This document shows positions 49,919 through 58,545 of a stretch of DNA of 64,000 bases, in pieces. Where the stretch lies: assembly GCA_964019425.1 (NCBI GenBank), contig OZ025783.1:248001-312000 (forward strand), given 5' to 3'. This DNA is from Flectonema sp. DT1601 (Eukaryota; Euglenozoa; Diplonemea; Diplonemida; Diplonemidae). A program made the position numbers and the translations under genes. The stretch's first letter is position 1, and each line of letters opens with the position of its first letter. The notes below the pieces were generated by a model, which was not told where the DNA came from, ran no database searches, and worked only from the letters and a program-made list of their open reading frames with translations.

Positions 49919-51046
49919 CTACTTTCTCGTAGAGTGGTTGTAACGTTCCGGAGTTGTGTATCCTTCGGCACCGTAGATTGAAAGCCACCAGAGTCCCTGT
50001 TCAGAGAGAGGAGACAATTCGTACCCGTTTTCGAAACGCTCAACCAAGTCGGGGTTCGTGATGAACGGCCTCCCGAACGCAATCATGTCGGCAACACCCG
50101 ATGACACAGCCTCGTCAGCCGTCTCCTTCGTGTAGTCGGTGTTCCCCATCAGCTTCGTCTTGCTTCCCTCCAACAAGACCTTCGCATCCTTCAGCGTGTG
50201 CGGTTCACCCAACTCGTGGAATCCAAACCCCAGGCCGTCCAACACACACACGTAGGCGATGTCCTTCTCACCGATCGCCTTGATCGTGTGATCGAATTGC
50301 TCGCGGAAATCAGGAGATCCGACGTCTCCGAACACACCGTTCGGGGAAACTCGGATCCCAACACGTTCCTTCGGAAACACTTCCAACACAGAGTCGATCA
50401 CCTCCATCACAATCCGATTGCTGTTTTCAACAGATCCGCCGTACATGTCGGTACGCTTGTTTACCTTGCTCTGTAAAAACTGATCCAAAAGGTATCCATT
50501 CGCACCGTGGAGTTCCACCCCGTCGAATCCCGCAGCCTTCGCCTTCGCAGCAGCGCGCCCAAAGTCTTTCACGGTTTCCGCGATCTCCTCGATCTCCAAC
50601 GCCCGCGGGGTTTCATACGGCTTCGATCCCTTTTTGGTGTGCGCCATGCTCTCCGCCCCCATCGGAGTCGCAGACGCACCGACCGGTGTCTGCCCGTGGA
50701 AGTCGCTGTGCGTCTGCCTTCCCATGTGCCACAACTGGCAGAAGATCTTCCCACCAGCCTCGTGAACCGAGTCTACTACCTTCTTCCATCCCTCCACCTG
50801 AGCATCCGTGTAGATACCTGGCGCCCCGGCCCACCCGTCCGCAATCCGTGAAATGTGAACCCCTTCCGTGATGATGAGCCCCGCAGATGCTCTCTGCGTG
50901 TAGTACTCGACGTTCAGGTCATTCGGAACCTTTCCCTCGTTGTCGGTACGGGATCTGGTGAGTGCGGACATCACAACTCTGTTTTTGAGTTCCATCTCTC
51001 CCAAAACAAACGGAGACAAGATTCCAATACTTCTGGTCGATGACAT
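49919..51046 (-). CDS. Old Yellow Enzyme family NADPH:flavin oxidoreductase
   Basis: 375 residues, the usual length, single exon. FMN-dependent reductase of activated alkenes (NemA/OYE/OPR family). The start SPFVLGEMELKNRVVMSALTR is the conserved TIM-barrel opening. QLWHMGRQ, ELHGANGYLLDQFLQ with the substrate-binding His/Asn pair and following Tyr, RTDMYGGSVENSNR, and MIAFGRPFITNPDLVERF with the FMN-phosphate loop are all present. It looks closest to bacterial and protist NemA-like forms. Third positions are strongly G/C-biased, unlike every neighbour, and there are no introns, which suggests transfer or strong codon selection. A shortened duplicate lies at 43459-44493. Confidence 0.93.
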   Translation of the reverse strand: MSSTRSIGILSPFVLGEMELKNRVVMSALTRSRTDNEGKVPNDLNVEYYTQRASAGLIITEGVHISRIADGWAGAPGIYTDAQVEGWKKVVDSVHEAGGKIFCQLWHMGRQTHSDFHGQTPVGASATPMGAESMAHTKKGSKPYETPRALEIEEIAETVKDFGRAAAKAKAAGFDGVELHGANGYLLDQFLQSKVNKRTDMYGGSVENSNRIVMEVIDSVLEVFPKERVGIRVSPNGVFGDVGSPDFREQFDHTIKAIGEKDIAYVCVLDGLGFGFHELGEPHTLKDAKVLLEGSKTKLMGNTDYTKETADEAVSSGVADMIAFGRPFITNPDLVERFENGYELSPLSEQGLWWLSIYGAEGYTTPERYNHSTRK

Positions 51047-51896
51047 TGTGTGTGTGTTGTGTTGGGTGTTGTGGAGTTTCGGAGAAATCGAACTGTGTGG
51101 AGGAAGGGAGGATAACTAATATTGTGCTAAAAATCGAAAGAAACAATAATTCCAAGATTTGCACTTGTCCGCTATTTGAATGAACAACATAACAGGGATG
51201 AAGAATGATAGACGACAAGTCTTGTTGACACCAGGTGTACCAACATGCATGAATGCTGTCTATTCAGTTGTGAGATGAACCATACTATTCATAAATTAAA
51301 AGACTTTTCGATATCTGTCTGCCGTGAATCTATTTTTATTCTGATGATCTCTGTTGGAATGTAAACCTTGTAAAGTCAGAAAACCCTTTAAGAACCCACT
51401 CAAAACGTTTTGTACAACAGCAACGATATAAACATCCAACCCCCTGCAAGGATATCAACCCGTCAAATGAATAATTATGGTTCAGATAGCAGGCGCGATT
51501 TCTCAAACCAGACATGTTGGAAATGTCTTTCAGAGACTCACACTTACATAAGAAACCATCACTTATAACGGTTATTTTATCAAAACTACATATATATCAA
51601 CGGACTCTAATTTCCGGCAACTAATGCTGCAGAGTTTTCCTGATTCATTTTTCTGTTAAAGAGAGAGATTATAAACACATCGTAATAAAACGGAAATAAT
51701 TCATTGACCTTTGTAGGCTTTGTATATAATCTAAACTACAATAAAAGTTATTTCTAATTTCTACCTCAGCAGCCGGGAAGGAACCACTTACTAGTACAGT
51801 TCTTTTACTTTTCTTTGTCTGCTGGAATTCTATCTGAGAAAACTGGTAGTCTTTAAAGTTTTTTTTTCTGGTGAAAGAAAAAAAAAAAAAGCAATA
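51047..51896. other. Intergenic spacer with an LRR-gene relic
   Basis: 850 bp. To 51501 it is duplicated flank matching the region just 5' of the truncated OYE copy. From 51502 to 51622 there is a relic of the LRR gene. The rest is A/T-rich with no feature. Confidence 0.6.
51502..51622 (-). pseudogene. Fragment of the BspA-type LRR gene
   Basis: About 120 bp nearly identical to part of the 228-bp LRR unit (CDS segment for KCESLKDISNMSGL and the preceding LESVD part), with a small insertion that shifts the frame. It joins the same flank as the main LRR gene but at a different point in the repeat. It is what remains of the duplicated LRR gene. Confidence 0.88.
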
Positions 51897-52460
51897 TCAC
51901 CTCGTGGGCGTTAGCGTAGAAATAGAAAGATTCGTTTCATCTTTTCTAATATTTCCGGTTACGAATCCTCTTCTTGGTGGAGTCCTTTGATATATCTCAC
52001 TATGCTGGTGTAAGGCGTCTAACTTACACTGGAGATCTGTCCACGTGTCACGGTCTTGAGCAATCTCAGTAGACAGGAATTCGATTGACGATTTAATATT
52101 ATTTATTTCAGTGTTGTTGATGGTTGTCATATTTGATATTTCTGACAGTCGAGAAATGTCATCCATCCCGTCTGAGAAGTTTTGTAGTAATCGGGTCAAA
52201 CCACCAACACGACCCTCTAAATCATGAAGTCGTTCACTCCATCTTATGGTTATGTCTTTCACAATTTTTATATCTGCTTTCTGCTGTAAACTATTATAAA
52301 CGTCTCGTATGTCTGCTTTTTCACTTAATCGCTCTTGTACTCTATCATCAACGGTAACGGTCCTCTTTATATCCTCAACATAACCAAGAACAACTCTGAG
52401 TGCATTTTGGACAACTCGTGGGATGGAATCCCACTCTTTGGAATCGAAGTTAATATTCAT
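51897..52460 (-). CDS. Small coiled-coil protein of unknown function
   Basis: 187 residues, not recognised. Almost all helical: RVQERLSEKADIRDVYNSL and QQKADIKIVKDITIRW contain repeated E/Q-K-A-D-I segments of the kind seen in ciliary and centriolar coiled-coil proteins, followed by LHDLEGRVGGLTRLLQNF. The C-terminal tail is short and Thr/Arg-rich (ISTLTPTR). No signal or membrane segment. The ciliary idea rests on style of repeat only. Confidence 0.7.
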   Translation of the reverse strand: MNINFDSKEWDSIPRVVQNALRVVLGYVEDIKRTVTVDDRVQERLSEKADIRDVYNSLQQKADIKIVKDITIRWSERLHDLEGRVGGLTRLLQNFSDGMDDISRLSEISNMTTINNTEINNIKSSIEFLSTEIAQDRDTWTDLQCKLDALHQHSEIYQRTPPRRGFVTGNIRKDETNLSISTLTPTR

Positions 52461-52972
52461 GAGGTTTGAGTCCTTTATTTTTTAAAAAAGAAATAAAAAT
52501 AATTAAAAAATCAAAACCCACGATTTGTCACGTTCTCCAGCAGTCTTGCAGACCTACCTTCAACAGAGAGAGATAGACAAAGAAGCCCATTAGCGAAATA
52601 TAGAGCTACGGTGCTGTTTAGGTATGCTAATGCTAGCTATTCACCTTGCTCGATTGTAGAGATACAGAGAGAGGGGTAATTTAAGTAAAACAGAAAAACG
52701 AAATGACAGAAGGGTCATGTAAGTATCAAACTAAATAACCATTTTGAAGGAGGGGAAAAAAACTTGTGTAGCCCCAATAAAATATCATGAAACAAAAAGT
52801 ACTTAAAATCAAAAAGGGAAAACTCGTAATTAAAATAGTTTCCGAAATCACCATTTCCCAACAAAAAAAAAAAAAAGGCATCGAAAACCGAAGAACGATA
52901 AAGCACAGGTGACCTCTTTTTTTTTTTTTTTTTAAAAAAAACAGGAAAAAGGAAAGATTTCACAAACTACAA
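52461..52972. other. Intergenic spacer, no feature seen
   Basis: 512 bp, A/T-rich, with a T tract at about 52916-52934. No credible ORF. Confidence 0.5.
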
Positions 52973-54004
52973 TTATATATTAAACGTTTCTTCATTTTTC
53001 CAATAAAGCTGTGCAATGGAACCGTTGCTGAGGAAGGGTAGTTTAGTGAAGTATAGCAAATCATGATTTCTAGGATTACCTGGAAGCGTACTGGTCACCC
53101 ATTGATTTCCTAACCAAACACTTTCATTACCGGATGATGTGACTACCTCGAAAACAGCTGAAGCTTGAGCATTTGTAACAAAGTTGTGTGGTGAATGTTT
53201 GTTGAAGGGTTGCTTGCTTCCAATATCACCTAAAAATTTATACGGACCCAATGGACTGTGCGAAGCAAACACAAAAACACTCGACCCACCTATACAGGCA
53301 CAACAACTGGTACCTGGTAGAATGTAATAAGTGTTTTTGTTTTTAAAAAAAACTGGGCCTTCAGCTGCTTTTGGTGTCGTAAAATGATAAGACTCTCCTG
53401 TGACACCTGTATAATCATCATTTAGTTTCTCAATCGAGAATCCTGTACGAACGTGATAGGCTATTTTATCATCGTCAACGAAGATGTCAAAATCACCAAT
53501 TTTATCCTTTGTAGACATTTGAACAGAGTTGTTAACAGTAGTAAAACTACCTTCGGGAGTAGTTGATGTAGCAATTGCGTAACCTCTTTGATGTCCAGTT
53601 GACCAACGGTCTTCATACCACATAACGAACAGTTTACTTTTTTCATTATAAATGACATGAGGTCTAAACTCAATCCCCTCATGTCGTGATTGCACTGAAA
53701 GAGCTACGCCGAGGTATTCCCAATTTTGTAAATCAGTTTTATACACTTCAACAGTGTGGTTTGTTCGATACACACAACCGTCTTCTGGACCATCAAAGCA
53801 GCAGCTTGCACATCCTCCACTGCTGTTGCAGCAGTTGACTCCAGCACATCCTCCCCAATTATTAAAATAAAAATAATACGATCTATCATAAAGTAATACA
53901 TCCGCTTCACCAGTCAAGAGCAAGTCACCATTTTGATCTCTCGGTAAAACTGTGTTTGATAAAGTCACTAAACCAACTGCTGCTATTGCAGCAATGAGAA
54001 TCAT
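52973..54004 (-). CDS. Secreted GH43-like beta-propeller protein
   Basis: 343 residues with a signal peptide (MILIAAIAAVGLVTLSNT). The fold reads as a five-bladed propeller of glycoside hydrolase family 43, nearest by eye to the exo-beta-1,3-galactanase-like group: an Asp in TGEADVLLYDRSYYFYFNN (candidate general base), FRPHVIYNEKSKLFVMWYED, GDFDIFVDDDKIAYH (candidate pKa-tuning Asp) and AAEGPVFFKNKNTYYI (candidate acid Glu). Two Cys-rich inserts, GCAGVNCCNSSGGCASCC and TSCCACIGG, are unusual and probably make disulfides at the mouth of the active site. A role in trimming galactan-type glycans outside the cell is inferred. Confidence 0.78.
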   Translation of the reverse strand: MILIAAIAAVGLVTLSNTVLPRDQNGDLLLTGEADVLLYDRSYYFYFNNWGGCAGVNCCNSSGGCASCCFDGPEDGCVYRTNHTVEVYKTDLQNWEYLGVALSVQSRHEGIEFRPHVIYNEKSKLFVMWYEDRWSTGHQRGYAIATSTTPEGSFTTVNNSVQMSTKDKIGDFDIFVDDDKIAYHVRTGFSIEKLNDDYTGVTGESYHFTTPKAAEGPVFFKNKNTYYILPGTSCCACIGGSSVFVFASHSPLGPYKFLGDIGSKQPFNKHSPHNFVTNAQASAVFEVVTSSGNESVWLGNQWVTSTLPGNPRNHDLLYFTKLPFLSNGSIAQLYWKNEETFNI

Positions 54005-56934
54005 TTTGTATATGTGACTTTTTTTTTTTTTTTTGACCTTTTGAGAAAATAATTAAAAAACAGATTCATTAGTTGCAATCATACTTTTACACCTCTTGTT
54101 GGAAAGAGAAAGAAAAAAAAACGTAAATAACGTTTTTTTTTTTTTTTTTTCGTTTTTCCCACAATCAGTGTCCGTACACAGAAACTCTCTTCAATAAGGG
54201 AGTGCACACTCAATCACTTACTTACTCATAACGTATTGAAAAGTAACTTTGAACCGATAGAAACGACGCAAAAAAAAAAAAAAGGAAGACTGCTTTTTTC
54301 AACCCCACCCCGTGAAATTCTCATTCATCGAAGCTACTTAATAATAGGTAGTACACATAATACAGCAGCGGTAACATAGAAACCATTGCTGTGTGTTCAA
54401 TTTTATCAAATTTGAACCGAAAAAGAGGATGTGTGTTTTCAAAAGATCTTCCTCATACAAATAGTTGTTTGGAAAGTTTTTATTAAAAAAAAAAAAAAAG
54501 GGGAAAATCGCATAAAACACCCAAAATATGAATAGTGTTGTTGATTGCCACAAGTGTGTTTTGATAAAGAAATCTCCTTCACCAAACGTCATCAGAACTA
54601 GGTGTGTGTTTTTTAGAACAAGAAAACACTTAAGGTACACACGCACTCAGAAAAAGACAAAGCAAATATCGTGAAAAAACAAAATTGTGCTTTAAGCGAA
54701 TTTTTTTTTTTTTCACAAAGAACATCGAATTCGTATTTTTTATTTTATTTTTTCAAAGTTTTTTTAAGCAACGATCTGCTCCCAAAAACAGTTTTCCGTT
54801 TATTGCCATCTCCCGACACTTACTTCCTTGCAGGGGGAAAAAAAAAAAGAAGAAGAAGAAGAAATCTCTTCTCTATATGTTCATCCCAACGTGAGCAATA
54901 TGAATCAAAAAAAAAACATAAATCACTTGCAGCATGGGGAGGGTAGCTGCCACCTGCATGAACTATGGATTTGGTCCACCGTTTGCTGTTTGAAATTGCG
55001 GCCGAAACCGTCTCTAGAATGAGGAGCCGGCTACAAAACATACTTTTATTAACAACACTGATAAATAATAAATAATATTCATCAAAATGATGGAGGGAGA
55101 GCCCACTACTTATCACTACTAGTGACCGAAGTTGCACAGAGAGATCTGTCTCACGGAAAACAAGCGTCGAAGAGAGAAATTGTGAGTTTTGCATAAAATA
55201 GAAAAGTTGAACAAAAAAAAAAAAGTACCATCGTTAACGTTAATTCTGAATTTTCAGGATTCTACTCTCGTGTTTGATGTCTGGTGCGCAAAGGTGGTCC
55301 TCTTAAGACAGACTGCCCACTATTGAGAGCAAGTCAAAATGTAATTTTACTTCTATTTTCTTGTTTGTGTCTTGAATTGGAAAAAAAAAAAAAAAAAAAA
55401 AGGTTTGTATCAAAGTTGACTAATCGCAGACCACAAGTAATTCATGAATAGTTTACTTAAAAAGTAATGTCAGCATAGACAAACACTCTCTGCGAATATC
55501 AAAATACTCTACATTATAATTATCTGCATACACACCTTACGGAATCGAGTTATTCAATTACATAAATACCCATTAAGCCCTTGGGACATATAACAGAGTG
55601 CAAGTTTCACCAACTAATTACTTGTATTAATAGATAAGTTATTTTCCTAATTTTGTTGATAAGTTCAGATAACAAGGAAGATGACTTGAAGGGGGTAACT
55701 TGATACTATGATTAGATACAACGAATATAGGGTTCGGCAATGATAAGACCCAACAGTTGGTATCAACGCGTGAATATGGTCGTTAACACGAAAAACACTT
55801 TATAAATATAACTGTACTCAGTCTTTTTAAATTGTTCTAAAAAACAGGATGATGAAAACTGCCAACAAACAATAATTGACAACTATAAAAGATAGAAGAG
55901 GGAGATACACTAGAAAAGGTTGTCTCACTGAAAAGTAATTGCCCTTTGTTTTGCTTAATACAAAAAGGAAGATAATTACTAAGCGGAAACAGACAATCAA
56001 TGTTTTTTTTTTTTTTTTTTTTTTTGAAATTTTGCTACACATTCGCTCGCCACCCAATGAAAAAAAGAGAGTTGAGAGTGAGTACAGTGTTAACTTCATA
56101 ACAACCAGTACTCTCATAAAAAAAACAGTACGTCTTTAACAAACCTAAACATAGACAATCATAGGAGCAGAAAATTCGGAATTAAATTTCCTCCTTGTAA
56201 CTGGCTCCACAGGAATTTTTTTTTTAAAAAAGAAAAAAAAATAAAAACATTATTACAAACGTCGCAGAGCCAAAAATCAGCCCATGAGATCTTTTAAATA
56301 AACGAAGTTGGTAGGCTCATTGCTCTACGTTCCCCATCCTGTCAATTATATCATGGTCTGACTTAACAACAGAAGTTAGTTTAGTACATATCAGTCAAAA
56401 ACACTTTCAAGTAACCATAAAACACAATCTTCTCACCGCCAGGATTTTTGCACCCTCTGAATCAGAGGGTGCGGACATAAACCCCACTCAAAGTATCTCC
56501 GAAGAGTCGGAAACCACATCCTTCAAACTCGGATGACAAGTATGCATCGCACAATTGTCCTCTCTCGATATTTAGACAGAAATGGGTCGAGTGACGCGGG
56601 GTATTAAAATGCCGCTTGAATCGAAATTTCTTCGAAAATTGGTCGCCAAAAAAAAAAAAAAAAAAAAAGGGAATTTTCGACTGATATAATTCTTAACCCA
56701 TATTGTTAATGGGTGCTCCAACCCGCAAGTAATAAAACAAACAACAGCAATGAAATACATAATACCGAAAGGGTTATGAGACTTTAATACTTTCCTACGA
56801 CTAGAGATTTTACCTCGAACAGCCCATCAGGGGAACTGGGTTACTTTATCAAGAAGTCATAGTAAGCAATGCATACACTACTTTATAATGTGTTAGTTAT
56901 CTGAGAGAAAACCTTTCAGAAAGGGGTTTTATAT
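54005..56934. other. Intergenic spacer with conserved blocks, no protein gene seen
   Basis: 2.9 kb. Contains the block at 55472-55497 matching 3234-3260, GGGGTAACTTGATACTAT at 55692-55709 (exact copy at 10723), and copy B of the 26.7-kb conserved element at 56272-56372. A 124-codon frame on the minus strand at 54820-55194 ends in A/T-run translation and has no recognisable domain, so I do not call it. Confidence 0.55.
56272..56372 (-). ncRNA. Candidate structured RNA / conserved intergenic element, copy B
   Basis: Counterpart of 26695-26826. GGTAGGCTCATTGCTCTAC is identical in both, as are AATCAGCCCAT and ACTTAACAACAG. On the minus strand the same 10-position stem forms (AAUGAGCCUA with UGGGCUGAUU). 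This copy continues into AUUUUUGG, which resembles an Sm-protein site, but copy A does not keep it. Confidence 0.35.
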
Positions 56935-58545
56935 TTAGGGTACAGCAGCCTGAGATGATACGCTCATTCTAATCCTGCCTTGAAGGGTACATGCCCGTCT
57001 CTGATATTTACAGAGATCGATAGTAAATGGTGATTCGTTGGTTCGACGACTTGATAAAGTCATCAATCCTTGAGCAAGAGGGCCATCACTTTTACTTCTT
57101 AATAAAATATGAATTGTCTGGGTAGCAATAAATGCTGGAGTTCCAAACTTTGAATCGATTACAAGAGGTTTTGACAACTGAGTAGCGGATACAACAATTT
57201 CAGGAAAAAACGATGAACGCAACACCAACTCAGCCTCAGCAGGACTAATCGGTAAATGCGTCAACTCCATAGTAATATGAAGCTTCGGAATCAGATCCGT
57301 ACTAACAACACATCTGTGCAAACACGGTTCCGTAACCTGAATTGTATACGCACCTCTACAATGACTACCAAAAACCTCATATTTTTCATACTTTATAGCC
57401 TGCAAACCCTTTTTATTTGAACTCACAAGAATCCTATAAGGCCAACCCAGAGAAGACATTGGATCTGAGATAACTTCATAGACAGGTTTTGAAGTGTGAC
57501 TACCAAGTTCTCTAAATGACATAGCGTCTAACTTCAGTATAGGGAATAGCGGATCGTTTGGGACCTCGTCACTCCAATTGTCAGTACTGAGGAGCTGTAA
57601 AGTGTTTACCGATGGTTTTATTGTTGTAAACGGTGATTGTCCAATAGCAAAGGCATAGTTACATAAAAAATCATCATCAAAATCACTACCTAATAAGTTT
57701 GAAGTATTGCACAGTACACTCGGAAGCATAGTCAAATCATTAATCGCGTGAACGCAAATTGATGTGTCGAAATACTTAAACGCTGCTCTCACACTCTGTG
57801 AACCAGTTACCACATCAGTGATGACATTACTTTTTACTCTTATGGCTTTTTGAATGGAATTGCTGTGGACTAAAATGACTAAACGGGTTCCTGCATCAGC
57901 AGAACAGTCAATAATTGCATCATAAGAGGGAAGCATTGAATCAATATCAATTTCTTTTTTTAAAATTAAAAGAATAATGATTTGAGTATCTTCAATGTTA
58001 GTAAATTCTTCATTAAATGTATCGCCGCAAACAAATGAAACAACTCGAACTTCATGAGATCGAGTGTTTCCTTGATTGCGTAGTATTGGTTTATGATGTA
58101 GATCACCAGGGGCTGATCCTATCCCGTGACGAATAGCTGTCGTAACACTTAGAAATTGTGCTAATTCAGTTTGAGTTCTAAACGATAAAGAAACTGGTGG
58201 GATTTCTTCTCTTTGAAAGTCATTTATAGGACCCCACAATCCTATTGTGGTCGATCCGATTGAAAAATCACTCGCGAAGATTGATTTTTCATATTCCGCA
58301 TCTAAAGTGAAGGTTTGATCTTCGATATGGACGGTCCCAAACATCGAATCGACCGCAACAACAATATCCTTACCAACTCCGTCTTGAGCTTTAAAAAATA
58401 ATTTTCCCGGATTTGTATTTGTCGGTATCCACAACGGAGTTATTTTCATACCACTGAACACCTCGCTGTCGTCATCAGTAGAGTTGTTGTTTATTTGTCT
58501 TTCTCCTGATTTCTCGGTGTCAGACACACTTGAACCACATCCCAT
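56935..58545 (-). CDS. Myristoylation-signal protein with a degenerate inositol-polyphosphate 5-phosphatase domain
   Basis: 536 residues. The N-terminus MGCGSSVSD fits N-myristoylation at Gly2 and palmitoylation at Cys3, so membrane attachment is likely. From about residue 165 the order of segments follows an IPPc domain: VRVVSFVCGDTFNEEF, then AGTRLVILVHSNSIQKAIRV, NVITDVVTGSQSVRAAFKYF, DTSICVHAINDL, and GWPYRILVSS with GSHCRGAYTIQV. The catalytic signatures are lost: NKG reads VRA, NSHL reads AINDL, GDLNYR and W-C-D-R are not kept, and SDH reads GSH. A beta-rich C-terminal part follows. I infer a phosphoinositide-binding pseudoenzyme or a very divergent enzyme. CTACAG lies 15 bases before the ATG. 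Confidence 0.65.
   Translation of the reverse strand: MGCGSSVSDTEKSGERQINNNSTDDDSEVFSGMKITPLWIPTNTNPGKLFFKAQDGVGKDIVVAVDSMFGTVHIEDQTFTLDAEYEKSIFASDFSIGSTTIGLWGPINDFQREEIPPVSLSFRTQTELAQFLSVTTAIRHGIGSAPGDLHHKPILRNQGNTRSHEVRVVSFVCGDTFNEEFTNIEDTQIIILLILKKEIDIDSMLPSYDAIIDCSADAGTRLVILVHSNSIQKAIRVKSNVITDVVTGSQSVRAAFKYFDTSICVHAINDLTMLPSVLCNTSNLLGSDFDDDFLCNYAFAIGQSPFTTIKPSVNTLQLLSTDNWSDEVPNDPLFPILKLDAMSFRELGSHTSKPVYEVISDPMSSLGWPYRILVSSNKKGLQAIKYEKYEVFGSHCRGAYTIQVTEPCLHRCVVSTDLIPKLHITMELTHLPISPAEAELVLRSSFFPEIVVSATQLSKPLVIDSKFGTPAFIATQTIHILLRSKSDGPLAQGLMTLSSRRTNESPFTIDLCKYQRRACTLQGRIRMSVSSQAAVP

Larger units (their letters stand above)
48342..51501. repeat. Segmental tandem duplication, copy B
   Basis: Counterpart of 42649-44804, longer because it carries the inserted 758-bp element at 48584-49341 and lacks the two deletions seen in copy A. 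Both copies end in the same flank (GGCGCGATTT) but join a different point of the LRR repeat. Confidence 0.92.

Noticed and set aside
50507-50851. Plus-strand 114-codon frame in the OYE gene, and its twin at 44023
   Set aside because: Arg/Pro-rich antisense product of a GC-biased gene; duplicated only because OYE is.
54820-55194. Minus-strand frame of 124 codons
   Set aside because: No domain, much of it is translated A/T runs, no relative in the window.
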